DNA from: Molossus alvarezi
Lineage: Eukaryota; Chordata; Mammalia; Chiroptera; Molossidae
Assembly: GCA_037176705.1 (NCBI GenBank)
Contig: CM073898.1
Location: 27,078,488 to 27,142,487, forward strand
Reading direction: 5' to 3'
Length of the DNA stretch: 64,000 bases
Below the pieces are notes generated by a model. The model did not search any database, had not been told where the DNA came from, and worked only from the letters and a program-made list of their open reading frames with translations. Position 1 is the stretch's first letter. Each line of letters begins with the position of its first letter. Shown here in pieces: positions 12,640 through 24,430 of the stretch. The translations under genes and the position numbers were made by a program.

Positions 12640-12790
12640 AATATGTTCCAGGCATTACAATAAACACAAAATTATTATATTGTTCAGTCCTCACAAAAGC
12701 CTTATGAAGCACATTACCACACTGCCGAAGAGATACTCATTTTACAGGTGAGGAAACAGATGAAAATAGGTATCTTGCCATTTAGTGATA
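12640..12790 (-). mobile_element. MIR SINE fragment
   Basis: It contains gttcagtcctcacaaaagcc and attttacaggtgaggaaacag, the reverse complement of the MIR core and stop region. Confidence 0.65.
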
Positions 12791-12884
12791 GACCCAGGTT
12801 TTTACTATAGATGTCTCACTCTGGAACCCATGTAGTATGTTGTAATTATAAAATCTAAGGGAAAAATTAGTAAACAGACATTAA

Positions 12885-12927
12885 AGTGTGTGTGGGGGTG
12901 TGTATGTGTGTGCGTGTATGTGTGTTC
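12885..12927. repeat. Imperfect (TG)n microsatellite
   Basis: TG repeats with A, C and G interruptions. The His/Thr-rich minus-strand frame is an artefact of this tract. Confidence 0.9.
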
Positions 12928-13009
12928 CTGCATACTTGTGAGTTTTTGTCTCTGCAAATATAAGCTCACTGAGGGCAGGGAAATATCCAATAATTGATGA
13001 TATTCCAAA

Positions 13010-15570
13010 TTGTAAGCAAGTCCATATTAGCATTATTTTTTGAATGAGTTATTTTTGTTTTCATTGATATGAAAACATTTTCTTGCATTTACACTATGAG
13101 TGGAAAAGCTTTATATTTTAATAACATGAAAACATGAGTTGGCTATTTTTCTTTTTTTTTGAAGAAGAATAAGAGTTTTTAAATTCCTAGAATACCAATC
13201 AATGCCTTTTTATTGATTTATTATAAAATAAGTTATTTGTCTATCTTTCTAATAAGAGTTCTGGCTTGGAAATATTTGTTCTATTTCTTAAATTTTAAAA
13301 CATGTTTTCCAGAAAATCAATCAAATCAATAATCAACACTTCAATCATTTAGAATGTTACTTTTTAAAATCCATCTATATACATGTCAAATAAGGATGAT
13401 GGTGATTACATTTTATAATTAACATTAAAAACAGATTTCACTTTAAATCAGTTCTAATCTACTGTTTAAATCAGCCATTCATGTACCCCAATAAATGGTC
13501 AATAAATAGTATATATGACAAACATAAGTGTGCATTTTTCTGACAATAGATATACAAATTGCATTAGGTTTTTCAGTATCTCAGAAAAGTTAAAAATCAC
13601 CACCTTGATCAAAATTCAGTGTATCATGAAAAGAAATGCATCTAAATTACTTTAGTTAATATACTTTTATTTACTTTACATCCTTGTCAACTAAAATATT
13701 TGCTTGGATAAAAAATACTTCTCAGAAATAATTACATGTATTTACAATAGTTAACCTCTCATATATATATACAGAATCATCTATTACAGCATGTTTTTCT
13801 ATAAAAAATGTAAATGCAGTAAAAATAATAAAAGGAAAATAATCTAAACAGATAATTTAAAACAAAAACACCTTGAGTCGACAGCTAAAATATAAGAACA
13901 TTTGAGATAAATTTCTATTTTAATTTAAAATAAATTATATTTCCCCTCATGTAATGAAATTCTGAATTGTTACACCCAGAGAATCAATATTTTACGAAGC
14001 TTTGCTTTGACTACTAAAAGCCATTATGAATAAAATTATTTTTAAAGGTTGTTATAAATCCTCTTACTTTGTTGCTAGAAGGAATTATTAGTTTTATGTT
14101 GATAAATGTTCTAATATAATCAAAACAAAATGATCTTTCAAGGTGTTTATAGAAACACTTTGTCCTTTAAAAAGTTCTTTATTCAAACCTGCAAGGTGAA
14201 GTTGGAGATCAAAACAGCTTTTTTTATAATCCCACTTAAACTCTGGGATAAAGAGTATAACATCTGTCTATTTGTTTTAAAAGACTGCTTGAGAAAATGT
14301 AATGGCAAATGTAGAAACCTACAACTCTAGCCTCATTTTAACGAATACTTGTCACATTTATTCCCATCAATTTTTTTCACCTCCATTTTACAGAGACAAA
14401 GATATCCAATAATCATTTGCCTTTAGCTTCCCTGCATCCCTTCTCTGCCACCCCCTGATGGTAGTATCAGTACTCAGTCACCCTCCAAACTACAGACAGT
14501 GACAGAGATGAGGACTAGGAGAAGATGGCTTGATCAATTATAAATATATTTTCTGCTCCAAAATAACCTAGAGTGACAAAATCCATATGTTTACATCTAT
14601 CTAGCTTTCTTGTTGCAAGTTATATGGAAATGTACAATCAATCATACAAGTTCAGGACCTACAGCCCTGTTATTTCAATTTGGAAATTGTTACTGCAAGT
14701 TACCTCAACAGATAATCCAAGATTACTGGGACACAGACTGTACACTCTTATGTCCTTGTTTTCAATGAAACTTCTCTTGCAACATGGTTAAACAATTATT
14801 GTGGTAATGATCTAGATTTTAATTATTGTTTAACTACTTTTCATGGTTAAATGTTAGACAAATAGCATTTCATGAAATCTTTACACTTAAAGAAAATGTA
14901 GAATTGACATTTATGCCTGACTTGAGCTCCTTCCACACAGTAAAGATGGTGTAGAAATGAAACACTATCAATCATATTTCCCTTACAATTACATTTATAA
15001 AAGAATAATGAAATATACATCTATAGATAACTTAGCGCTTTCAGTCTAAAAGACAGCTACATTAGGACTTTGCATGCTGCCAATAGAACCTGAACTTGTA
15101 CTGATTTCAGGGGGGTAAAAATTATTCACATTACTCTGAAGTCCAGGCATGGAGTTGGCACCCATGAGCCCGGGCCTTGAGTGATGCCACTGGAAATCTT
15201 TCCTTTTCAGACTCTTGGTTACCTGTTTGTGTGTTGGCTGTTTTCTCTCCTGGTGCCAGGGTGAGACATGAAGAGAGAGGAGTGTGCCTGCCGATGGCTC
15301 CAAGTTTATAAAATGCAATGTCTATCATCTCAAGATTGTAGTAGACATTCAGGAGTCTCAGGCCATTGCTAGGAACTTACTGTAGCCACAGGATAATGTT
15401 ATGACTGGTAGCCACCAAATAAATCCACATGGGTTGTATGGAAACAACAGATTCTATTATAAGGAACTTGTTTTGAAACTGTGCCTTACTCCTAAGCAAG
15501 CATGTCTTTTTCAGAAATGCATTCTTTTCTTTTGACAGAAATTAGTTACATTTTACCAATTTCAATACTT
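13010..15570. other. Long AT-rich unique stretch
   Basis: No gene identified. It holds a 14-bp near-perfect inverted repeat (14787-14800 with 14821-14834). A GC-richer patch at 15046-15330 has overlapping minus-strand frames of 90 and 65 codons without a recognisable domain. Confidence 0.45.
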
Positions 15571-15952
15571 TACTTGAGCACTATTTAAAAAAAAAAATCT
15601 TTATTGTTGAATGTATCACAGATGTTCCTCATTTTTCCCCCACTGACTGCCTCCTCCCCACTCCCGCCCCCTCCCACCTTTTCCCACACTATTGTCTGTG
15701 TCCATTGGTTATGCATATAAGTTCTTTGGTTTATTTCTTCCCACCCCCAACCCCTTTCCCTCTGAGGTTTGTCAGTCTAGTAATGAATTAGTACTTCTTA
15801 ATCCCTTCACCTTTTTCACCCATTCCCCCAACCCCCCTCCCATCTGGCAACCAACAAAATGTTCCCTGTGTCTATGAGAATGTTTCTGTTCTGCCTGTTC
15901 ATTTTGTTTGTAGATTCCATTGTCGATAGATATGTATTCATTGCCATTTTGT

Positions 15953-16854
15953 TTATTCATATATTTTATCTTTTTCTTCAAAAAGATCCTTCATCATTTC
16001 ATATAATAACGGTTTGTTGGTGATGAACTCCTTTAACTTTTTCTTGTCTGGAAAACTCTTTATATGGCCATTGATTCTAAATGACACCTTTGCAGGATAG
16101 AGTAATCTTGGTTGTAAGTTCTGGCTTTTCATCACTCTGAATATTTTTACCACTTCCTTCTGGTCTGCAAAGTTTCTTTTGAGGCTGACAGCCTTATGGG
16201 AACTCCCTTGTAGGTAACTAACTGCTTTTCTCTTGCTGCTTTTAATATTCTCTCTTTGTCTTGAACCTTTTGCATTTTGATGATGATGTGTTTTGGTGTG
16301 GGCCTCTTGGGGTTCATCTTGTTTGGGACTCTCTGTGCTTCTTGGACTTGTATGTCTGTTTTCTTCACCAAGTTAGGGACGTTTTCTGCCATTATTGTTT
16401 CAAACAGGTTTTCAATTTCTTGTTCTCTCTCTTCTCCTTCTGGCACCCTACGATGTGAATGTTGGCACACTTGAAGTTGTCCCAGAGGCTCCTTACACTA
16501 TCCTCATTTTTTTGGATTCTTTTTTCTTTTTCCTGTCTGATTAGGCGTTTTTTGCTTCCTTATATTCCAAATCAATGGTTTGCTTTTTGGATTTACATAC
16601 TCTACTATTGAATCTGTGTAAATTATTGTTTATTTCAGTTAATGCCTCCTTCATTTCTGACTGTGCATCCTTCATTTCTGACTGGAGCATTCCTTTTTTA
16701 TGCTCTCGAGGCCCTCACTAAGTTCATTGAACATTCTTATAAGCAGTATTTTGAACTCGGCATCTGTTAGGTTGCTTATCTCCATTTCGCTTAGTTCTTT
16801 TCTTGGGGTTTTATTCTGTTCTTTCATTTGGGATCTGTTTCTTTGTCTCCTCAT
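15953..16854 (-). pseudogene. HAL1 ORF1 (L1 ORF1p-like), broken
   Basis: Three consecutive minus-strand frames spell an ORF1p-like RNA chaperone. At 16854-16672 is an N-terminal segment with a predicted coiled coil (EFKILLIRMFNEL). At 16470-16147 is the central RNA-binding region (IENLFETIMAENVPNL...PKHIIIKMQKVQDKERILKAAREK). At 16153-15953 is the C-terminal domain (LLYPAKVSFRINGHIKSFPDKKKLKEF). Segments one and two share a frame but are separated by stops, and segment three is shifted by one frame near 16150. It cannot make a full protein. In intact relatives the product trimerises and coats the element's RNA. Confidence 0.8.
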
Positions 16855-16879
16855 TTTGGCTACCTCCCTGTGTTTGTTT

Positions 16880-17697
16880 CTGTGTATTACTTAACGAGAG
16901 GTATGGGGCTATCTGAGACCAGATGCTGCTCTTTTGAAAGAATTTAGGGGAACCTGAAGCAGGATCCAAGACAGGCCAATCCTATGGTTAAGCAAGTGGC
17001 AACAGCTTGGGTGGACCTGAAAGTTGGGTGGGGCGGTGCCTCAGGGAGTCACCAGGGCGGGGCTACCAGTGTGAGCCAGGTTGCTGGAGTCCCAGGTATG
17101 GCGACTGTCTGCCACCCCAGGGAAGGGCTCACCAAAGGAACAAAGGCCTCTGACAGCACGTTTGTCCTGGAAAAGCCCCCTCTCCAGCCCTTGCTCTAGT
17201 GCCAAACAGCTCAGTTCTTCCCTGTATGTCTCTGGTGCCCCTTTACCTGCCTCCCCTCCAAGCTTAGAGGGAGTGAGTCTGATAAGTCTGTGCGCAGGCC
17301 CTTTAAGGAGCTGCCTGGGGCTCCAGCCGCCTCAGCTTCCTTGAGCCTCAGTTCCCACTGGTTTTCCAGCCAGAAGTTATGGGGATTCTCTTCCTGGCAC
17401 TGGAAACATGAGCTGGGCACCTGGTGTGGGACAGGGACCCCTCAGTCCTCAGGGAGGACCTTCCCAGCCAAGGTATCCTCCTGATTTTTATCCACCACAT
17501 GTGGGTGGGGGACCAGCTCCTCCGCCCCTCCTACCAGTCTGGATGTGGCTGCTGCTTTAATTCCGTAGTTGTAGGACTTCCATTCAGCTTGATTTCAGGC
17601 GGTTTTGAATGATGCTTGTTCTGTAGTTTAGTTGTAACTTTGATGTGGTTGTGGGAGGATGTGATACCGCGTTTACCTATGCTGCCGTCTTGACCAG
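16880..17697 (-). promoter_or_regulatory. HAL1 5' UTR / internal promoter region
   Basis: GC-rich and CpG-containing relative to its surroundings. It precedes ORF1 on the minus strand and includes the element's 5' terminus. L1-type 5' UTRs carry an internal RNA polymerase II promoter, so this is inferred to be the former promoter. Open frames in it on both strands are not supported as genes. Confidence 0.5.
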
Positions 17698-18104
17698 AAG
17701 TTCTCAGCAATGTATTCTTTTCTACCCACTCTTTTTCATTGATTTGTATACAGCCAATTATGCTCCATTGAAAAGACTTTTCAAACTGGCTCTCCATACA
17801 GTCTGTACTGTCCTTATAAACTTTCTCCTCTTTCAAGTGCTTTTTCTTCATCTGTTCAGAAACAAACAAAACCCCATTTCTTGTTCTAAGTGTGCTGCAG
17901 TTCTTAATGATTCTGCAGGGATTACTCTAAGAAATGTTTAAAAAGTTAAAAGTGGTGGATTCTTCAACATATTTTCTAAGTGATAAGTGAAGAAATCTGA
18001 AAATCATGTTCTCATGTGTGTAAAAATCTTTCTGAGGAGGGTCAGCTAGCATTCTGCAAGAGGTATAAGGAAGAGCTTAGTAATTTTATATTCATGTCTA
18101 GGGT

Positions 18105-18520
18105 TCACAGAATAGAGTCCATTTCATGAAAGTACAAACAGGGAGATAAAATGCACCTGTTCTGACACCTTTGCCTGTAGGAAACCGTCCCATCTTTCCA
18201 TATTCTGTTCTGACAGTGGCTTCCTGTCCACAATGCAGGTTGCAGATCAGGACAATCAAGTGCCGAGGCATGCCTGTTTCTTTCAGAGCAATCCACGCTT
18301 TTCATGATCCACATAGTCAAAGGCTTTACTGTATCTATAAAACATAGACTAACCTTCTAAAATTCTTTGGAGCACTTGAGTATCCAGCAAATGTTTGCAA
18401 TTAGATCTCAAGTGGCTCTTTCTTTTTTTAATCTGGCTTGAACATCTGGTATTTCTGGCTCCATCTAAGGTAGAAGCCATTTTTGCAACATCTGGAGCAT
18501 CACTTTACTTGTGTGGGAAA
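18105..18520 (-). mobile_element. RTE/BovB-like LINE, reverse-transcriptase part, inverted
   Basis: Read on the minus strand this encodes a decayed RTE-clade reverse transcriptase. Visible pieces are a degenerate KAFDYVDHEK-like catalytic-core motif, then a degenerate RCILSPCLYF resembling the usual QGCxLSP box. Stops and shifts break the frame. It directly abuts the plus-strand downstream part of the same element, as expected for twin-primed inversion during insertion. It differs from the L1s in this window in motif spelling. Confidence 0.7.
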
Positions 18521-19000
18521 TTAGAGCAATGGCCCAGGTCCTCAACACCCTCTTATTCCCAATTACTATGCATGGATATGAAAATTGGACAGTGAAGAAG
18601 GAGATAAGAAAAATGTTGGAATATAGTTTTGGAAGAGTGTCTGAAGACCTGGGCCTCCTGCAAAACAAATGAGTGGGTCTTAAAGTCACCCTGAAACATC
18701 ACTGGAGGCAACAGTGACAAAACTGGAACTGTCTTACTTTAGGACTCCAGGCAGAGTTCTGTGCAAAAGACAATAATGCTGGGAAACTAGAAGGCAGCAG
18801 GTAGAGAGGAAGAGCAACTATGGGATGAATTGACTTCATAAAAAAAGAAAAGCCATAAGCGTGATGCTACAGGAGCTGAGCAAGGCTGCTGAGTACAGGA
18901 CATTGTAGACATCACTCATTCATAGAGCCACCAGAAGTCATTCCATCAGTTTGAGTCTGAAAGTGGGAAAAAATTGATGTTCTAGTGTTAAGGCTACAGA
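18520..19000 (+). mobile_element. RTE/BovB-like LINE, C-terminal part
   Basis: The plus strand encodes remnants of the region downstream of the reverse transcriptase: a MHGYENWTVKKE segment, then NAGKLEGSR, then an LQELSKAAE-type helix and a closing catagagccaccagaagtc-like tail near 18925-18945. Several in-frame stops show it is dead. The order continues the inverted segment to its left, so both halves belong to one insertion. Confidence 0.7.
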
Positions 19001-19560
19001 GCAGAAAGAATTCTCTTTTACTTGGGGAAGGGTCATGATTTTTGTTCTATTCAGGCCTTCAAGTGATAGGATGATTGCCCACCAACATTATGGAGGACAG
19101 TCAGCTTTACTTAATCTACCAATTAAAGATTCCTCTTCTATAAAAACACTCTCATAGGAACACCCAGAATAATATTTGACAAAATATCTGGCCCCCAGCA
19201 GTTCCATCAGGCTAACACAGAAAATTAATAATCAGTATATATAAGCCCAGGATCTCTGATTTCCTTTCTGTGAAGTGCAGATGATCTCTCACTGTCAACA
19301 GTATGAGTTTTCCAAATACAGTTTTCAAGAAAAGCTGGGAAAGTAATACTTAAAAGTATTAAATATTCTAGAAAATCAACAACCTAGAACATTCTAAAGG
19401 CCCATCTGTTGCAGATTTCCTACATCCATAAATCCAAAAAGCTATGCCCACTTAAATGGAAAATAGTTCCTTGGCCTGATAACTCATTTAACACAAAGAC
19501 TTTAGCCTTCTTAACATGACTTGCACTAGCCTACAGCTTAGAGATCCCCCCTTTTTTTTT
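19000..19560. other. Unique sequence, no gene seen
   Basis: Nothing recognised beyond possible decayed repeat material. Confidence 0.4.
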
Positions 19561-19590
19561 AAATCAGAAGTTGTTACTGTTGTTGTTTTT

Positions 19591-19783
19591 AAATTGATTT
19601 TTAGAGAGAGAGGAAGGGAGAGGGAGAGAGAGGAACATCAATGTGAGAGTGAAACATCAATCAGCTGCCTCCTGCATGCCCTCTGACCCTCAACCTGGAC
19701 ATGTGCCCTGACCAGGAATCAAACCAACAACCTTTCGGTGCACCAGATGATGCCCAACCAACTGAGCCACACTGCCCAGGGCT
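19591..19783 (-). mobile_element. Ves-type SINE, type A
   Basis: Minus-strand tRNA-like head at the right end (agccctgggcagtgtggctcag), then a diverged B-box region, GA-rich middle and aaattgattttt tail. Possible short duplications tcagaagtt lie at 19564-19572 and 19789-19797. The head is more diverged than in the youngest copies. Confidence 0.9.
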
Positions 19784-19999
19784 GTTTGTCAGAAGTTTTA
19801 TATCTCTAGGTGAGCTGGGTCCTCTGTTCTTCACAAGCAATATTCTCTCTTTTATACTGATAAATTTTTACAGTTCAGATTCACAAGAGAAACAGAGGAC
19901 CATACACAGATTCTCTGAGGGGTGTAGCCCTTCTAAACACAGATGCTGGGTTTCCACAAGGTAACTGGCTGCTTCCCCTCAGGGCATAATCTCTTTCAA

Positions 20000-20102
20000 A
20001 TGTGTGTGTGTATGTGTGTGTGTGAGTGTGTGTGTGGTGTATGTGTATGGGTGTGGTATGTGTGTGTGTGTTGAGTATGTGTGGTATGTGTCTGTGTGTG
20101 CT
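20000..20102. repeat. Imperfect (TG)n microsatellite
   Basis: About 100 bp of TG-rich repeat with periodic interruptions. Val/Cys- and Thr/His-rich frames here are artefacts. Confidence 0.95.
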
Positions 20103-20109
20103 GTAACCC

Positions 20110-22970
20110 ACCAATGCATTCAGAGCAGTCAATGCAAAACGACTCTCACCTTGGAGTTGAGACCTGTGGCTAAGTTCTGCCTGTGGAGCTGCTTAGAAAA
20201 TTAGACGTGGAATATCACGACTATGCTTTTGAAAACCAAATGTTTTCCTGTTTCAATTTATCTCTGAGGTGAGATTTAATAAGAATGTATAAAGGAAGGT
20301 TTTTTAAAATTGTTTAATTGAAAACAAAGGTAAATCAGAATAATTCATTTTAGTACAGCCAATGAACCTGCCATGAGTTTGTATTTCTCTTAAATAATTT
20401 ATTCAACTTAATGCTTTGTTACAGTGTTCTATAATTTAGTTTATATTGATATTCACCAGTTTTGAGTCAAGGGTAATGTGTGACTTTAATTAGATAGTGT
20501 TACTTTACAATATTGTTATAGATGTAGTATAGGATTCTCAAGAGCCATGTTTTAAACCCTAAATAAAACATGCTGTGTTTAATCAATGGTTCTGCTCTAT
20601 AAGGTTGCCAGAACATTTTCCCAAGAGATCTGACTTCTCTTTTTGCTTATCTCCAACAATAATATATTTTATATAGCACTTTATACTTGCAAAACATTTC
20701 ACCTGTATGAATTCTCACAAATTATAAGCAAGTAAAATGAAGAATTCAAAAGACGTGATGTAAAGAAAGAAAGAAAAAATCGGAGCACAGATATCAGCTT
20801 TGTCCTGGCTTACTCAGATCTTTCTACCCTAAAGATCGGTGAACAGACATGAGCTCCTTCCCAGAAGCATTAGAATCAAAGTGATTGCTTTATATTCTAC
20901 ATGATTAATCTAATAATTTAATGAATGATTTGCCCCATGTGTTGTTGCTTTGCGGTGTATATACATTATTTTTCAAACAGCATTTCCCAGGACAAATCAC
21001 TGAAGAAAAGGTCAGCCTGCTATGAGTTATATGAGTTGCTGATCCAGTTGCCACTTCACCATAATCATGTTATGAAAATTTACTAACTTTTTAGAGAGAG
21101 ATTCCTGGGGAGAGTGTAACAAGAAGGGAAAGTTTTATTATCTGTCCCAGAATAAAGATTTAAAATGACCCGGACAAGCTGTATCTCTTCATTGACACTG
21201 AGAAGAGGGACCTGATCACTCAGGAAAGCAGGTGAAAGCGAGTGGCAGCTTCTGTAGCACATTTCCTGTGTGCTATAGGAAAGGAAGGCGGTCCTCCGGC
21301 TGGAGTAGGGACAAAGGGTGGGAAGTCAGGTTGGGGCTCCTTTGGACAGACAAGTTCTGTAACAACATGTAGGCTTCTGGCCAATTTGCTCTCCTATTTT
21401 ACCACCAAAGCCAGAGACATTGTCTCATCGTGGTCTTGTAGCCTAGATTGGCTTTTTTGTTTGCTTATGGTCAGCCACACTGCTTAGTACCTAGGTTCCC
21501 TTTGATGTCCACTACATTGGACAATGTAAAAACACAGGCTAGGTGATGAAGCAAGAATCAGCTACATTTTGCTCTAGCTTGAACCCAGCCATGTCTCATT
21601 AATGAATCAAGACTCCTTTGTAATGGAGAGAAAGCTTGGCAGAGGTGCTTTGGGGCTGGGCTGGCTATTCCTGGGCCCCAGTCTCGGGTCTGCTGTGTCT
21701 GTATACTCTTCGTTTCTGCTGGTACTAGCCAGCTAGGACTGAGACCTGGCTTGTCAAATCCTGAAAATATATCAGTGATCAGGTTCCCATTCTCAGGCAA
21801 TTTGGATTGCAGATTATTTTCAGAAAGGCCCTTTTCCTTCCAGAAAAGCAAGATTGTCTTCCCTCTCTGATCTCAGAACGTTCCGCTTTAATACAAACAT
21901 TTATTCTAACGGCACTTCATTAAGTCTGCGTGAGTAGCCAACACAATCTAGCATGTTACAAATGTCCTGCCAAATATCTTAATGTGATAGCCTTGTAGCA
22001 TACGATCTCCTCACCAAGGAAAAATAAATCATTGTTTGAGGAAAGAGAATTAACGAAGAGCAAAGATTGTCAGTTTTAAACACAATATACTCACTTTATC
22101 GTTTCATCCTAATTGCAGCCCATTCCACATTTGGGACCTGTGACAGTTTACACAACTCTTTCCTGAATCAGATTCTGTTATTATCTAGAACATTTTCATT
22201 TCTAATTAAAAGAAACCTCGACTATGCTCTTTAAAATAATGACAGGGATTAATTTTTTTTCATTAATTCAGAGCATGAATGTCAAGGTAATAATTTAATC
22301 ATAGTTCTGAACTCTACGTTGACTGTTTAATTCTCTGTTGTCTTCCGTGTTTCCCCTCATGATAACAAAAGGGCTGCAGTTTAACTTAGGTCACAAGTTT
22401 CTTCCGTTCAGCCTCCTGGAATGGCATGGATCTGCAGCAGGTATCTGGGCCAACCTACAGATGTCCACTTCATTCGTGGAGAATGAGAGACACTGATTTA
22501 TATAGTAAGGGTTGGCACACCATATTAGGACTAGGTGAGTGTTAAGGAGGAGTGTGCATCTACAGACTGTGTACAGACTGAGTCCACAGTTCACCAATAT
22601 CATCTATGAAAACCAATCAGGTCATTTCATGGAATACAAGCTCAGTATGGGACAACTATAGGATGAAGGTACAGTAACAGTTAATATAATCCTAGGTTAT
22701 GTCTATAAAGTGCATATTGGAAACAGAAAATTCTAGAGTTAGTTTTAATGTAGGCTGACTCCTCTCAACTGGAAATGTTATTTTTAGGTGCAAGTGTCAC
22801 AATTTAAAAGTGACATAATAGGGGTTGTGAAGAATGGCAAATGGATTTTTTAAAATATCATGTAAATATAATGACCAGAAAGCCATGCTTTAGCATTTAC
22901 TACAGACATATTCATGGCCATCCAGTTTCTATGTTTTGAGTGTAGGCTTCAGGCATACACATATATCATT
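20110..22970. other. Unique sequence, no gene seen
   Basis: No supported gene. Frames at 21242-21487 (+) and 21558-21851 (-) lack domains and conserved framing. No clear repeat recognised. Confidence 0.4.
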
Positions 22971-22972
22971 TT

Positions 22973-22990
22973 ATATATATATATATATAA
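22973..22990. repeat. (TA)n microsatellite
   Basis: Nine or so TA units in AT-rich sequence. Confidence 0.85.
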
Positions 22991-23072
22991 TTTGATATTT
23001 ATATATAATTTATTTTACATTTGTTTGGTTTAATTTTTACTCATGAAACTAAATGTATGAAAACTTTCTCAC

Positions 23073-23306
23073 AGCAGTCCGGCCTGTGTGGCTCAGTGGT
23101 TGAGTGTACACCCATGGACCAAGAGGTCGACAATTCAATTCCTGGGCGGGACACGTGCCCAGGCTGTAGGCCCAGTCACCAGTGAGGAGCATGCAGGAGG
23201 CGGCCAGTTGATGTTCTCTCTCGTCGATGTTTCCCTCTCTCTCCCACTCACTTCCTCTCTCTCTCTGAAATCAATAAAGAAAAAAAGAAATTATTAAAAA
23301 AAAAAA
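23073..23306 (+). mobile_element. Ves-type SINE, type A
   Basis: Plus-strand head with A-box tggctcagtggttgag and B-box-like ttcaattcc, CT-rich tail, then aaatcaataaag and an A-rich end. Perfect 14-bp duplications gaaaactttctcac occur at 23059-23072 and 23307-23320. The 69-codon frame inside is the SINE read through and not a gene. Confidence 0.95.
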
Positions 23307-23324
23307 GAAAACTTTCTCACTGCA

Positions 23325-24170
23325 GAAATTCTAATAATATTAACCTATATTAAGTAAGTAAAGCTCTCTTTTATCCTTACAATATAATTTCTATCCTTAG
23401 AGATTTAATTCATGTACTTATTTTGGTAAATATTTTATTTTATGTTATTTTATATTATATGATATTCACACATATGGGAAATATGAGAATAATTTATTAA
23501 AAACTATACAAGTTTTAAACAAACCTATTATAGAAACCATCACCCAACCTAAATAAATTTTAACAATTTACAGTATTTCCTTCAGATATATTTTTAAAGA
23601 CATAAAATAAATTCAGATACATAAAAACTCTCTGAATAGATCTTCTAATGCTAATCATTTGCCTCTCTCCTAAAATAATCCCATCTGGATTTTGATATGT
23701 ATCTTTCTCTCAATGATTTACTAGTTTTCTCCCAAAGTTATACATGTATTTTAGGATTTAAATACATATTTTTACTCAACATTGTTTTTCAGACTTAGTG
23801 ACATTGACACAAGTAAATTTCTTGCATTGATTTAAAATGCCACAGCATGTACAGCTGTGTGATTACATCAAACATATATGCTCACTTATTCTCAATCAAT
23901 GTTTATAATTTTGACTTACTCAAACAACTTTGATATTGCAAAATTGCTCTCAAAGTTGGTTTACTAATTCAGATTCATACCAGCAATGAATGAAAGTTAT
24001 TGTTTACTCTCTTATATTAACATATTTGTTGAAAATCTTATAGATGTGATTTTAACTGATTACATTTTGGGTACTTTTCAGGAGTGAAGTTTAGTGTCTT
24101 TTCTTGGCCATTTAAAATTCTTCCACAGGAATTCAAAACCTTTGCTTGTTTTTCATACTGGTTGCTTTAA
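23325..24170. other. AT-rich unique sequence
   Basis: No gene or clear repeat, though the composition suggests possible old LINE remnants. Confidence 0.35.
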
Positions 24171-24189
24171 ATTATTCTTACTGATTTAT

Positions 24190-24415
24190 TTATTTGTTCA
24201 TTGTTTTTAATATGTTTTCATTGATTCTTTTTTAGAGAGAGAGAAGGGAGAGAGAGAGAGAAACAGCAATGTGAGAAACATTCATCCGCTGCCTCCTGCA
24301 TGCCCCCTACTGGGGATCAAGCCTGCAACCCAGGCATGTGCCCTGACCAGGAATCGAACCAGGGCCTCTCAGTCCATGGGAGGAAGCTCAATCCATTGAG
24401 CCATACCGGCTAGGC
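24190..24415 (-). mobile_element. Ves-type SINE, type A
   Basis: Minus-strand SINE with head at the right end (agcctagccggtatggctcaa), B-box ggttcgattcc and GA-rich centre. Perfect 15-bp duplications ttcttactgatttat lie at 24175-24189 and 24416-24430. Confidence 0.95.
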
Positions 24416-24430
24416 TTCTTACTGATTTAT

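Larger units (their letters stand above)
15584..17697 (-). mobile_element. HAL1 (half-L1) retrotransposon, near full length
   Basis: A roughly 2.1-kb minus-strand element with three parts. First is a GC-rich 5' UTR starting near 17697 with caagacggcagcataggtaaacgc. Next is an L1-type ORF1 (about 16854-15953). Then a short pyrimidine-rich 3' UTR follows immediately, ending in tttattgttgaatg at 15600-15615. No ORF2 lies between ORF1 and the 3' end, which defines HAL1 elements, the non-autonomous L1 derivatives described in mammals and expanded in bats. No clear target duplication was found, so the ends are approximate. It would depend on L1 reverse transcriptase in trans. Confidence 0.8.

Noticed and set aside
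15046..15318. 90-codon minus-strand frame rich in Ser, Asn and Pro near its end
   Set aside because: It looked protein-like, but I could not match it to a family, an overlapping second frame exists, and there is no splice or promoter context.
16984..17612. Several overlapping plus-strand frames in GC-rich DNA
   Set aside because: The region is the HAL1 5' UTR on the minus strand. GC-rich sequence keeps frames open by chance.
17531..17869. 112-codon minus-strand frame crossing the HAL1 5' boundary
   Set aside because: Half of it is HAL1 5' UTR and half flanking DNA, so it is an accidental fusion frame.
23088..23297. Frames starting MAQWLS or MAQRLE at several loci as possible tRNA-like genes or small proteins
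   Set aside because: They are the SINE heads translated. The heads keep polymerase III boxes but are retroposed repeats, not functional tRNA genes.
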